From Bacillus sp. FJAT-27251 (GTDB lineage Bacteria > Bacillota > Bacilli > Bacillales > Cytobacillaceae): a stretch of 42,649 bases of DNA. Numbering within the stretch: the stretch's first letter is position 1; each line of letters begins with the position of its first letter. The stretch spans positions 2,814,837-2,857,485 of the forward strand of contig NZ_LIGG01000001.1 of NCBI RefSeq assembly GCF_001273925.1, written 5' to 3'. Both the position numbers and the translations under genes were made by a program. The notes below the pieces were generated by a model. That model saw nothing but the letters and a program-made list of their open reading frames with translations, searched no databases and was not told the DNA's origin. Below, in pieces: positions 32,358 through 40,455 of this stretch.

Positions 32358-33701
32358 ATGACATTAGCTGATGTTTATAGCGATCTTATAATATTTGGCT
32401 TATTCTTGGCTGCGGGATTTGTCATTCGTGAATTTGTTAAACCTCTTCAGAGATTTTTTATACCTTCCTGTATTATTGGTGGGGCCCTTGCTTTGATTAT
32501 GGGGCAGCAGGTTTTAGGAGTCGTTGAAATTCCTTCGACATTTGGAGAATATGCAAGCATCCTGATGCGAATCATTATGGCCACTGTAGTACTAGGTGTC
32601 GTTGTGACAATCAATAGGGTCAAATCCTACCTTGACTATACATTTGCCAATGTATTCCTTTATGGCGCTCAGATGGTGGTGGGAATTCTATTAGCAGAAT
32701 TACTAGCAAGTATTTGGACCGGAATGCCATATGGTTGGGGGATATTAGGTGTGTTTGCTTATTTCGGCAGCCATGGGAACGTTGCTGCAGCTGGTACGGT
32801 TTTGGAGGACTTAGGTAGCCACGGGACAATAGCTATCGGTATGGTATTGGCCACAGCTGGTGTAATTGTTTCTATGACGGCGGGAATGTTTGTAGTCAAC
32901 TATGGAGTGAGAAAGGGGTGGGCTACTTTTGTTAAAGAGCCGCAAAAACAACCTGAATGGTTCTATAAAGGCCCAATGCCAGTAGAAGAAAGAGAGTCCA
33001 TTGGGGAGGTAACCACTTCTTCTATTAGTATAAATCCATTAGCTCTTCATTTAGCTCTAATTGCAGTGGCTTACGCTCTTGGTGATGGGATATTTAGAGT
33101 ATTAGTTATCTGGGCACCTGTTTTAAAAGTAATTAACCCCATGCTTTACGGAATGATTGGGGGGTTAATTATTTGGCCAATAATAACTCGTTTAAAGAAA
33201 GATTCTTATTTTGATAGAAAGATATTTAACCAAATTTGTGGATTTGCTCTTGATATGCTTATTCTTACTGCGATTGCGACCCTGCCATTGGACATTATTT
33301 CTAAGTATGGGATTCCAATTATTCTCTATATTGTAATAATGAGTGTCCTTACTATCTTTTTCTGTATTTGGTTCTTTAGAAAAACCCAAACGGAGCAGTG
33401 GTTTGAAAAATGTGTAATGGTTATTGGTACCTGCACAGGAAGTACGCCCAATGGATTTGCACTTGTAAGGGCTATTGATCCCAAATCTGAGTCAGTAGTA
33501 CCTGATTGCCATGGTGTGTATAATGCTCTGTTTTGGTGGAACAACTTATTGACTCCTATTCTCCCAGCCTTTATATTCGTTAGCTTCTGGGGAACCGTCG
33601 GTATTGGTATGGCATTTGTTTTGACTGCTGCCGTTCTTGCCTACCTTGTCTTTATCAGGGGCAAGAATAATGGGGGGCCAAACCTTAAAACAGGCATATA
33701 A
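32358..33701 (+). CDS. GltS-type sodium symporter (447 aa)
   Basis: About eleven to twelve membrane helices with the two-fold GltS layout: the N-terminal half has RFFIPSCIIGGALALIMGQQ and an FGSHGNVAAAGTVLEDLG reentrant-like region; the C-terminal half has the mirror motif GTCTGSTPNGFALVRAIDPK. GltS family members import glutamate-like dicarboxylates with sodium. ATG at 32358 is chosen because AAAGGTGG precedes it by 8 bases. Inside the ureide cluster it probably imports the pathway substrate, which would be an unusual cargo for the family. Confidence 0.85.
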   Translation: MTLADVYSDLIIFGLFLAAGFVIREFVKPLQRFFIPSCIIGGALALIMGQQVLGVVEIPSTFGEYASILMRIIMATVVLGVVVTINRVKSYLDYTFANVFLYGAQMVVGILLAELLASIWTGMPYGWGILGVFAYFGSHGNVAAAGTVLEDLGSHGTIAIGMVLATAGVIVSMTAGMFVVNYGVRKGWATFVKEPQKQPEWFYKGPMPVEERESIGEVTTSSISINPLALHLALIAVAYALGDGIFRVLVIWAPVLKVINPMLYGMIGGLIIWPIITRLKKDSYFDRKIFNQICGFALDMLILTAIATLPLDIISKYGIPIILYIVIMSVLTIFFCIWFFRKTQTEQWFEKCVMVIGTCTGSTPNGFALVRAIDPKSESVVPDCHGVYNALFWWNNLLTPILPAFIFVSFWGTVGIGMAFVLTAAVLAYLVFIRGKNNGGPNLKTGI

Positions 33702-33798
33702 TTTGAAAAGCTAGCAGGCAGAAGTGGTTCAGTAAAAGTTTTATCACCATAGTTTAGATAACATATATATTTTAATGTTTCATATTAGGAGGATTTAT

Positions 33799-34722
33799 AT
33801 GGATCGATTTCATATTTCAGCCACAGGCCATTCTGTTAACTATTTTCCAGAATACTTGGCAAGAGATTTAGGATATTACGCTGATGTTGATCTGGATGTT
33901 ACTGCGGAAGTGCCTCAGCCGTGGCCAAGGGTACTGAAGGATATTGACTCAGGGGTAGCTCAAGCCGCACTAGGTGGAATTTGGGTACCATCGATATATA
34001 AGAATCATGTAAAGGATTATTACGCATTTGCCCAAGTTTCAGCCCGCTGCCCCATGGTATTGGTCTCGCGTACTCCGATAGAAAAATTCAGCTGGAGTAT
34101 TCTGGAGGATAAGATTGTTATTGTTTCAGGTGGCAATGGTGCGAGCCCATTCCTTTTTTTAGAAGGCTGTCTTAAGGAAGCTGGTTATGATTTATCAAAG
34201 AGCTGCTTTGTCCACGATTTTGCTACTCCTATGATAGCCGAATGTTTCGCAGGTGGATGGGGTGATATGATCGTCGTTGACCCACTTACTGCCTCAACAT
34301 TAGTAATGGAAGGGAAGGGATATTTAGCTGGAAGCCTCGCAGAATATGGAGGAGCTGTTCCTTGGAGTGTATATTACTCCCCAGCTAGTGTCCTTGAACA
34401 TGAAGACCATTTGGCTGGTCGATTTACAGCGGCATTACAGCGTGCAACAACTTGGATACGTGAGCATGATGCTACTGAAGCTCAAGATGTGGTTGAAAAA
34501 TACTGGCCCAATATTGACAAGAATGTGGTTATCGGGCTTATTAGCTCTTTCAGGGAATATGGAATGTGGGATGAAAATGTTCGAATTAAGGAAAATGAAC
34601 TGTCCCGTTGGCAGGGAATCATTACAGATGCAGGATTACTTAACCGACCATTGAAATATGATGAAATCATTGATTCCAGGCCATTTGATTATGCCTCCCA
34701 TATTATATCGAAGAGAGATTGA
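33799..34722 (+). CDS. NMT1/SsuA-like binding protein without signal peptide (307 aa)
   Basis: The protein resembles the periplasmic-binding fold of NMT1/THI5 and SsuA proteins: an opening NYFPEYLARDLGYYADVDLD, AQAALGGIWVPSIY, then VIVSGGNGASPFLFLEGCLK and DMIVVDPLTAS. It starts directly with MDRFHISATG and has no signal peptide or lipobox, so it should stay in the cytosol, unlike transport binding proteins. No ABC permease or ATPase is near. AGGAGG 6 bases upstream fixes the start. It may be an enzyme or ligand sensor of the ureide pathway; the role is unknown. Confidence 0.75.
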   Translation: MDRFHISATGHSVNYFPEYLARDLGYYADVDLDVTAEVPQPWPRVLKDIDSGVAQAALGGIWVPSIYKNHVKDYYAFAQVSARCPMVLVSRTPIEKFSWSILEDKIVIVSGGNGASPFLFLEGCLKEAGYDLSKSCFVHDFATPMIAECFAGGWGDMIVVDPLTASTLVMEGKGYLAGSLAEYGGAVPWSVYYSPASVLEHEDHLAGRFTAALQRATTWIREHDATEAQDVVEKYWPNIDKNVVIGLISSFREYGMWDENVRIKENELSRWQGIITDAGLLNRPLKYDEIIDSRPFDYASHIISKRD

Positions 34723-34733
34723 TAGAATGAATG

Positions 34734-34772
34734 GAATAGGAACCCAGTGAGCAATTTACTGGGTTCCTATTC
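34734..34772. repeat. 15-base perfect hairpin before allB
   Basis: GAATAGGAACCCAGT (34734-34748) pairs perfectly with ACTGGGTTCCTATTC (34758-34772), loop 9 bases, without a strong T tract. It may be a weak terminator or processing site between the transport part and allB; the rest of the gap to 34891 holds the allB ribosome site. Confidence 0.6.
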
Positions 34773-34891
34773 GTTAGGTTTCTTAATTATGAAAGTCATG
34801 CCATTGGTTTTTAACATGTTGGCTAAGTACTCGACCGACCGTATTTCCCTTTAAATAGTTAAGAAAAGTATTTAATAGAGGAGGCGTCGTT

Positions 34892-36259
34892 TTGAAGTAT
34901 GATCTTATTATCAAAGGTGGAGAAGTTGTTTTTCGCGATGGGGTCAGAAAAGTAGATATTGCGATTAGCAACGGGAAAATTTCCGTCATTGGGGAAACCA
35001 TTGAAGCAGATAGCAAACAAGTTGTAGAAGCTGAAGGTCAATATGTTATGCCTGGGATGATTGATTCGCATGTTCATATTTGTGAGCCAGGACGAACGGA
35101 GTGGGAAGGTTTTATCACAGGATCAAAAGCCTTGGCTGCAGGTGGTACAACGATGTATATAGACATGCCGTTAAATGCACTGCCAGCCACAACCACTAAG
35201 GAAGCATTAAAGTTAAAAATAAAAGCGGCAGAAGGCAATAATTATGTTGATTACGCTTTATTTGGTGGATTAATTAACGGAAACCTTGAAAAACTACAAG
35301 AACTCTCAGAAGGTGGAGTAGTTGCCTACAAATGCTTTTTATCTACTTGCGGAAGTGACATACCTAATGATTTTAATAATGTGGACGATTACACCTTATA
35401 TACCGGAATGAAAAAACTTGCCAAATTAGGCCGTATATTACTTATCCATGCTGAAAATTCGGCCATCACGGATCGTTTGGCTGAAAAGAAAGTCAAGGAA
35501 GGAAAGCTAACCGCAAGGGATTATGTTGAATCCCGCCCAATCGTCGCAGAAGTGGAAGCAGTCAAGCGTTCGCTCTTCTTTGCAAAAGAAACAGGATGCA
35601 AAGTCCATTTCGTCCACATTAGCAGCGCAGAAGCGGTTGAGGAAATTATTAAGGCTTGCCAAGAGGGACAAGATGTTACCCTTGAGACATGCCCGCATTA
35701 CCTAACCATGACAGTAAACGAATTTGAAGAGATAGGACCCGTTGCTAAATGTGCTCCTCCCTTGCGGAGTGCAACTGAACAGGAAAGGCTTTGGGATGTA
35801 TTAAAGCAAGGAAAGATTGATATGTTAACTTCCGATCATTCTCCGTGTCCACCTGAAATGAAGGATAGCGAAACGAATAATCTGTTTGAAGTTTGGGGAG
35901 GGATAACCGGCTGCCAAAACAATGTCGATCTCATGTTTGACGAGGCGGTTAAAAAGCGCGATGTCCCGGTGACTGAGTTTGTTCGTATGATTGCAACCAA
36001 CCCGGCAGAGAGATTCAATCTCAAGACAAAAGGAGAAATCGCTGTATCCAAGGATGCCGACATCATCTTAATTGACCCGAATCAGTCTTATGAAGTATCT
36101 GCAGAACATTTATACTATCGCCATAAGCATAGCCCTTATATTGGCCGTAAAATTGATTGCCGAGTGACGAAAACATTTGTACGCGGACATTTGGTTTTTG
36201 ATTTGCAAGAAGGGATACTGGGGGAACCGATAGGACAATGGTTCACAAGTAGAAAATAA
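34892..36259 (+). CDS. allB: allantoinase (455 aa)
   Basis: A cyclic amidohydrolase that opens allantoin to allantoate. Binuclear zinc ligands are His60 and His62 (DSHVHICEPGRTEWEGF), the carbamylated Lys147 (VVAYKCFLS), His186 (LIHAEN), His242 (FVHISS) and Asp315 (TSDHSPC). The EPGRTEWEGF and SDHSPCPPEMK strings are typical of allantoinases rather than hydantoinases. TTG at 34892 with AGGAGG upstream is the start. Its product would be the substrate of the AllC-like enzyme at 29771. No ureidoglycolate or glyoxylate genes are in the window. Confidence 0.88.
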   Translation: MKYDLIIKGGEVVFRDGVRKVDIAISNGKISVIGETIEADSKQVVEAEGQYVMPGMIDSHVHICEPGRTEWEGFITGSKALAAGGTTMYIDMPLNALPATTTKEALKLKIKAAEGNNYVDYALFGGLINGNLEKLQELSEGGVVAYKCFLSTCGSDIPNDFNNVDDYTLYTGMKKLAKLGRILLIHAENSAITDRLAEKKVKEGKLTARDYVESRPIVAEVEAVKRSLFFAKETGCKVHFVHISSAEAVEEIIKACQEGQDVTLETCPHYLTMTVNEFEEIGPVAKCAPPLRSATEQERLWDVLKQGKIDMLTSDHSPCPPEMKDSETNNLFEVWGGITGCQNNVDLMFDEAVKKRDVPVTEFVRMIATNPAERFNLKTKGEIAVSKDADIILIDPNQSYEVSAEHLYYRHKHSPYIGRKIDCRVTKTFVRGHLVFDLQEGILGEPIGQWFTSRK

Positions 36260-36262
36260 TGG

Positions 36263-36320
36263 TGCCTGTCACACACCGAGATGTGTCGAATACACTATAA
36301 ATCTCTGGTTGTGACAGGCA
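36263..36320 (+). repeat. TGCCTGTCAC/GTGACAGGCA hairpin after allB
   Basis: TGCCTGTCAC (36263-36272) matches GTGACAGGCA (36311-36320), three bases after the allB stop. The inside (GTGTCGAATACACTATAAATC) matches the copy at 24351. No T run, so it may protect or process the mRNA end. It leads into array copy 4. Confidence 0.75.
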
Positions 36321-36382
36321 AAATTAACGCATTCGATTGTTTTTTTCTCTATCTTCATTCTTTTGGTTAAAAATGAGTAAAT

Positions 36383-36545
36383 ATAATTCCAGTACGAGTA
36401 TTAAATAAAAATATAATGCTGGTAAGTGTCACTATAATGCTGGTAAGAGCAAGGATAATACTAGTACTGGGTTTATAGCGACAAATTTAATGCTGGTAAG
36501 AGCAGAGATAATGCGAGTACTGGGATTAAAGAAGCAAATTTAATC
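36383..36545. repeat. half-site array, copy 4
   Basis: After AAAATGAGT come a palindrome (TAATTCCAGTACGAGTATTA), half-sites near 36413 and 36436, a palindrome (36455-36476), a half-site (36488) and a last palindrome (36508-36529). It has one half-site fewer than the others. It closes in ATACCGGTGCCTGACAC, 37 bases before the end of the intact glycosyltransferase gene. Confidence 0.85.
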
Positions 36546-36603
36546 AATCATACCGGTGCCTGACACACAACCCTTAGATTGTGACAATAGCACTTTTTAA
36601 ATC

Positions 36604-37743
36604 CTAAGCATACTTTACTTCCTCTCCAGCTTCAGTCACACCCCGATAGGACAGGACAAGTGACTCCAGGATCGTGTCCCATTTTTGTGTAAGGGCATAG
36701 TTTCTTCCCTCACGTCCCATCGTGTGAAGAAGGGAAGGGTTATTCATTAGTTTGAGCAGTGCTTCTTTGAAACTTTCAGGATTGCCGGGCTCGCATAAAA
36801 ATCCGGTTACTCCGTCCTTGACGAGGTGTTTCACGCCTCCTGAATTTGCGCCCACAACAGGTGTCCCGCTTGCCATAGCCTCGAGGACGACATTTCCGAA
36901 CGTTTCAGTCGGGGAGGGGAAAACAAAGACATCTGAAATGGAATAGACCTCAGCCAGCTTTTCCCCTTTTAAGTAGCCGGTAAAAACCATATTCCCGGGA
37001 GCTTGTGCTTCCAGTTCTTCCCGCTGGGGGCCGTCGCCCACGATGATCCACTGGATCTGCTCCTTCATGCCCTCCGGCAAGCTGGCTGCCACATTCATCA
37101 GGGTGTTGAGATCCTTCTCAGGTGCCAGCCGGCCGGCATACGTAAAAAGCAATTTATTCCCCGCGTTATACCGCATACGGCCGGACAGTTTATTATAGTT
37201 CGGGTGGAAGAGGCTGCAATCAACCCCCCGCCCCCACAGTTCCAGGTTTGAGAAACCGCGCTGCTGCAGCTGGGTTAGTGTTTCCATTGAAGGGACATAT
37301 AGTTTCTGAAAGGGCGAGTGGAACCAGGTCATATACCTCCATAAATACTTGGATAGAAAGGGAAGGTTGTAATACTTTAAATACTGATCAAAGTCGGTAT
37401 GATACGAACCAACCAAGGGGATATTCATTTTCTTGGCAAAATAAGAGCCGCAAAACCCAATATTGAATGGTGTGGCAACATGGATCAAGTCGGGTGCAAA
37501 ACTTTCGAGTTCTGCTTTTACCTGGTTGAGATTGGGAAACGCCAGCCGGCACTCCGGATAAAGAAACAAGGAAAGGCTGGTGAACTGATGAAGATTGTCC
37601 GCCACATAATCAGATGGTGTCTTTGGAGCAAAGATTTTGCAGGAAATATGATGTTCCGCCAAATAATCGGCAAGGCGCTTAAGTGTGCGTGCAACTCCAT
37701 TCATATCCGGATAATAGGTGTCTGTAAAAATAGCAATTTTCAT
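36604..37743 (-). CDS. family-4-type glycosyltransferase (379 aa)
   Basis: A GT-B fold enzyme. The N-terminal domain starts MKIAIFTDTYYPDMNGVART, with HTDF (in GSYHTDFDQYLKYY); the C-terminal domain has YAGRLAPEKDLNTLM and IIVGDGPQREELE, then FPSPTETFGNVVLEAMASG with the nucleotide-sugar-binding EX7E-type motif. Closest in type to MgtA and other mannosyl- or glucosyltransferases that use nucleotide sugars on lipid or polymer acceptors. ATG at 37743 with GGGAGG upstream is the start. A stub of a UDP-glucose dehydrogenase gene lies just upstream on the same strand, hinting at a former cell-wall polymer locus. Three shorter remnants of this gene lie at 13689, 26601 and 28570. Confidence 0.88.
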   Translation of the reverse strand: MKIAIFTDTYYPDMNGVARTLKRLADYLAEHHISCKIFAPKTPSDYVADNLHQFTSLSLFLYPECRLAFPNLNQVKAELESFAPDLIHVATPFNIGFCGSYFAKKMNIPLVGSYHTDFDQYLKYYNLPFLSKYLWRYMTWFHSPFQKLYVPSMETLTQLQQRGFSNLELWGRGVDCSLFHPNYNKLSGRMRYNAGNKLLFTYAGRLAPEKDLNTLMNVAASLPEGMKEQIQWIIVGDGPQREELEAQAPGNMVFTGYLKGEKLAEVYSISDVFVFPSPTETFGNVVLEAMASGTPVVGANSGGVKHLVKDGVTGFLCEPGNPESFKEALLKLMNNPSLLHTMGREGRNYALTQKWDTILESLVLSYRGVTEAGEEVKYA

Positions 37744-37851
37744 AGTGACCTCCCGGCAAAAATTGAAGTAGGACATGCCTAGTATCTAAAGCCAAACGTG
37801 TGGACCTCCAAAATGGAAAGGGAACAGAGCGACTTCTGGAAAATGCAAACT

Positions 37852-37989
37852 CTATTGGCTTATGCACGTACAGGGGGGAGGTTTTAAGCGCGGGATGATT
37901 TTCCCGCAAACGACTTTGTTTCCCATTTCCTCAAGGCAAACTCCATTTACCAATCCTGCATACCCAGTTCCAGACACAGTGAGTTTCAT
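37852..37989 (-). pseudogene. 5' stub of a UDP-glucose 6-dehydrogenase gene
   Basis: The frame begins with a GGGAGGG ribosome site and reads MKLTVSGTGYAGLVNGVCLE, then EMGNKVVC, which is the NAD-binding start of UDP-glucose dehydrogenases (usual form MKxTVIGTGYVGLVxGVxLAE). After residue 28 the sequence no longer fits, and a stop follows at 45 codons. The normal enzyme has about 440 residues. It lies just upstream of the glycosyltransferase, in the same direction. The stretch 37990-38359 has no other recognised gene. Confidence 0.75.
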
Positions 37990-38359
37990 TCAATCCCTCC
38001 CGAAAGTAATGCTTGCTTATTTCCATTTTATTAGAAGAACATCCATACTTTCTTAAGGCAGCGTAAAGGGAATGTAATTTTTTATAAAAACACCATTTCT
38101 AATTTTATCTTCAATGATGTAACAACTCGTAGGTCTAACCACCTATTATCTTGATTGAATAAAATATTAGTAGACAGTATTCGGGATTTTCTTCAGGTTA
38201 ACTAATCCAAATTGATTGCTTTTTAAAAGAAATATGATACGGATTTCCTAAGTGGCGGCTTTTTGTCAAAAAAACACGAATATTCACTGTTTTAGTTTGG
38301 CAGTAATTTCTGTACAATTAACTTGCGAGATTATTTTTGGAAAGGAAGGAGGCATTTAA

Positions 38360-38373
38360 TGAAAGCGCTATAG
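38360..38373 (+). promoter_or_regulatory. possible cre (CcpA) site upstream of the xylanase
   Basis: TGAAAGCGCTATAG matches the cre core TGWNANCGNTNWCA except for the last two positions. It lies about 85 bases before the xylanase start and overlaps a 4-codon frame (MKAL) behind an AGGAGG-like site. Catabolite repression would suit a hemicellulase. No clear -35/-10 pair was fixed. Confidence 0.4.
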
Positions 38374-38456
38374 TCTATACACTTTGTTCGTCCGATGAAC
38401 GAACTTATATTACCAGACTCTAAAGAATTTATGTTAAAAGAAAGGACAAAAAACTC

Positions 38457-40268
38457 ATGAAAAAGATGAAAAAGCTATTGTCTATTTGTATGGTGTTTGC
38501 TCTTCTGGCAGGGGCTTTTACGATGCCGGCCTTGGCTAACACCGATGGTACGGCTCTGCAGAGTGCTTTGGATAAGTTTGAGGGTCTTGATGAGAATGTG
38601 TATACCCCAGCGACCTATCGGCTGGCCAAAATGGAATACGATAAAGTAAAGGGTTTAGTTGAGAATCAAAACGTCTCCCAAGACGAAATCACAGAGGCAA
38701 TCAATGCTTTAAACAACCGTATCGCAGCCCTGAGAGTCGCAAACGGTTCTGAGTCACTGTGGAAAACCTATGAGGATTACTTCGAAATGGGCAACATTTA
38801 TAGCGGAGCAGGCAACCTGGATCCAGGTAATACTCGCGGCTTGTTGACATCTAGCCATTTCAACATCCTCACCGCAGAGAATAACATGAAGCCTGAAAGC
38901 CTTTCCTCTGGAAACGCTGGACAGAAGGGTACTTTTAATATTGGCCAGGGATCGAACCACGCCTCTGACCAGTTAGTAAGAGAAGCACAAAAAAGCGGCA
39001 AGAAGGTGCATGGACACGTGCTGGTGTGGCACAGCCAGTCTCCGAGCTGGCTCAACGGCGGTACTAGAGGCAACTACACAAGAGCACAGGCCAGAGAAAA
39101 CATGGAGCTCTATATCAAAACCGTAGTACAGCACTTTGACACCCAGTATCCTGGTGTCGTCACCACTTGGGACGTTGTCAATGAGGCATTCATTGATGAA
39201 TTGCCAAGCATTCCTGAGGGCGCAAATTGGAAAGATTATCTTCGCAGAGGAAACCAGAGCGGCTGGTATAAGTCATACAGCAACGGTATGGCAGAAGGAC
39301 AAGACCCAAGCGACTTTATTTATGATGCTTTTGTCTTTGCCCGTCAATATACGGACGCCAAGTTATTCTACAACGATTTTAATATGTACGAAGATGGCAA
39401 GTCGAAGGTTGCCGCAATGATGGTGAAAGAACTCAACGCGCGGTACAAGAAGGAGCATCCAGAAGATCCTCGGCAGTTAATCGAGGGTGTGGGCATGCAG
39501 TCCCACAACTACATTATGGATACCCCGCCTTCCAAAGTGGAAAACGGCATCCTTAATCTCCTATCCGCCGGTGTTGATCTGATGATAACTGAGCTTGATT
39601 TGTTCGCCTGGTATCCTTGGAACGCCGAGCCTACTGGCAGTTCCCTTGCAGGTTACAGGGATTTGAGAGACCGCGGGATTGAACATATCATCGGTGGAGC
39701 AGGCACAGAGGAACAGAGAAATTACTGGATTGATCGCGGGATCACAAACGGATCCGAGATTGAAGTGATCCAGGCCGAGGTTTTCGCCGAATACTTAAGA
39801 CTCTATAAGAATTACGCAGCTAGCATCGATCGCGTTACATTCTGGGGTCTGAACGACAGCCAAAGCTGGAGAAGGGGCCACAATCCGCTGCTGTGGAACA
39901 GTGATTTCTCTCCGAAGGACGCTTTCTACGCTGTGTCCGATCCCGAGGGCTACCTGGGCGTTGATCCTATCCAGGTTAAACCAATCCCTGCCTCCAAAGT
40001 GGCTGAAATCATTCTGGATTACAATGATGTGAAGCCTGCTTATGGAAAAGGAAAAAATGGCGGGAATTTCATCAGCGAAATTGCCAGGTTGATGGGGCCT
40101 AAGACATCTTTTAAAAGCGAGCCGCACACCATTAAAAAAGGAGAATTGGAATTATCCAATCCTGCCTACAGGAAGGCCGTATTGAATCATCTGAAATCAC
40201 ATCCAGCACTGGAAGACAAGATTTTAATCATGCCTCCGGAAACATTCTTTATTGATAGTAAAAAATAA
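38457..40268 (+). CDS. secreted GH10 endo-1,4-beta-xylanase (603 aa)
   Basis: A signal peptide (about residues 1-27, cleavage after MPALA) is followed by a FIVAR-like helical repeat (about 32-93, LQSALDKFEGLDENVYTPAT onward) and a GH10 barrel from about 100 to 500. The acid/base is Glu243 (TWDVVNEAF) and the nucleophile Glu379 (ITELDLF); GHVLVWHSQSP and WGLNDSQSW are standard GH10 strings. The last 90-odd residues (from PASKVAEIILDY) are not part of GH10 and match no binding module I know. The gene is richer in GC than its AT-rich upstream region. It cuts xylan outside the cell. Confidence 0.93.
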   Translation: MKKMKKLLSICMVFALLAGAFTMPALANTDGTALQSALDKFEGLDENVYTPATYRLAKMEYDKVKGLVENQNVSQDEITEAINALNNRIAALRVANGSESLWKTYEDYFEMGNIYSGAGNLDPGNTRGLLTSSHFNILTAENNMKPESLSSGNAGQKGTFNIGQGSNHASDQLVREAQKSGKKVHGHVLVWHSQSPSWLNGGTRGNYTRAQARENMELYIKTVVQHFDTQYPGVVTTWDVVNEAFIDELPSIPEGANWKDYLRRGNQSGWYKSYSNGMAEGQDPSDFIYDAFVFARQYTDAKLFYNDFNMYEDGKSKVAAMMVKELNARYKKEHPEDPRQLIEGVGMQSHNYIMDTPPSKVENGILNLLSAGVDLMITELDLFAWYPWNAEPTGSSLAGYRDLRDRGIEHIIGGAGTEEQRNYWIDRGITNGSEIEVIQAEVFAEYLRLYKNYAASIDRVTFWGLNDSQSWRRGHNPLLWNSDFSPKDAFYAVSDPEGYLGVDPIQVKPIPASKVAEIILDYNDVKPAYGKGKNGGNFISEIARLMGPKTSFKSEPHTIKKGELELSNPAYRKAVLNHLKSHPALEDKILIMPPETFFIDSKK

Positions 40269-40289
40269 CAAACTAAAGCAGTTTAGGAT

Positions 40290-40323
40290 AAAACGGAGTT
40301 CCAAAGTACAGGAGCTCCGTTTT
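40290..40323 (+). terminator. AAACGGAGTTCC hairpin after the xylanase gene
   Basis: AAAACGGAGTTCC (40290-40302) pairs with GGAGCTCCGTTTT (40311-40323). Sequence and loop start (AAAGTA) are almost the same as at 23931. The T run is short, so it is a moderate terminator. The following 130 bases are GC-richer and lead to the next ribosome site. Confidence 0.75.
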
Positions 40324-40455
40324 AGCTATGGTTTTCGCAACCAGGCGACTGGGCGAGGAACCCACATCTTAATCGGCTGCCGCGCAGGGGCCGGGGATAA
40401 TGATAAGGCAAACAACCAGGCCAAGAGCCGTTAAAAATAAAGGGGGATTCTACAT

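Noticed and set aside
37862-38056. Plus-strand ORF of 64 codons upstream of the xylanase
   Set aside because: It lies opposite the UDP-glucose dehydrogenase stub and has no ribosome site or recognisable content.
40252-40434. 60-codon ORF overlapping the xylanase end
   Set aside because: It runs through the terminator hairpin and has no ribosome site.
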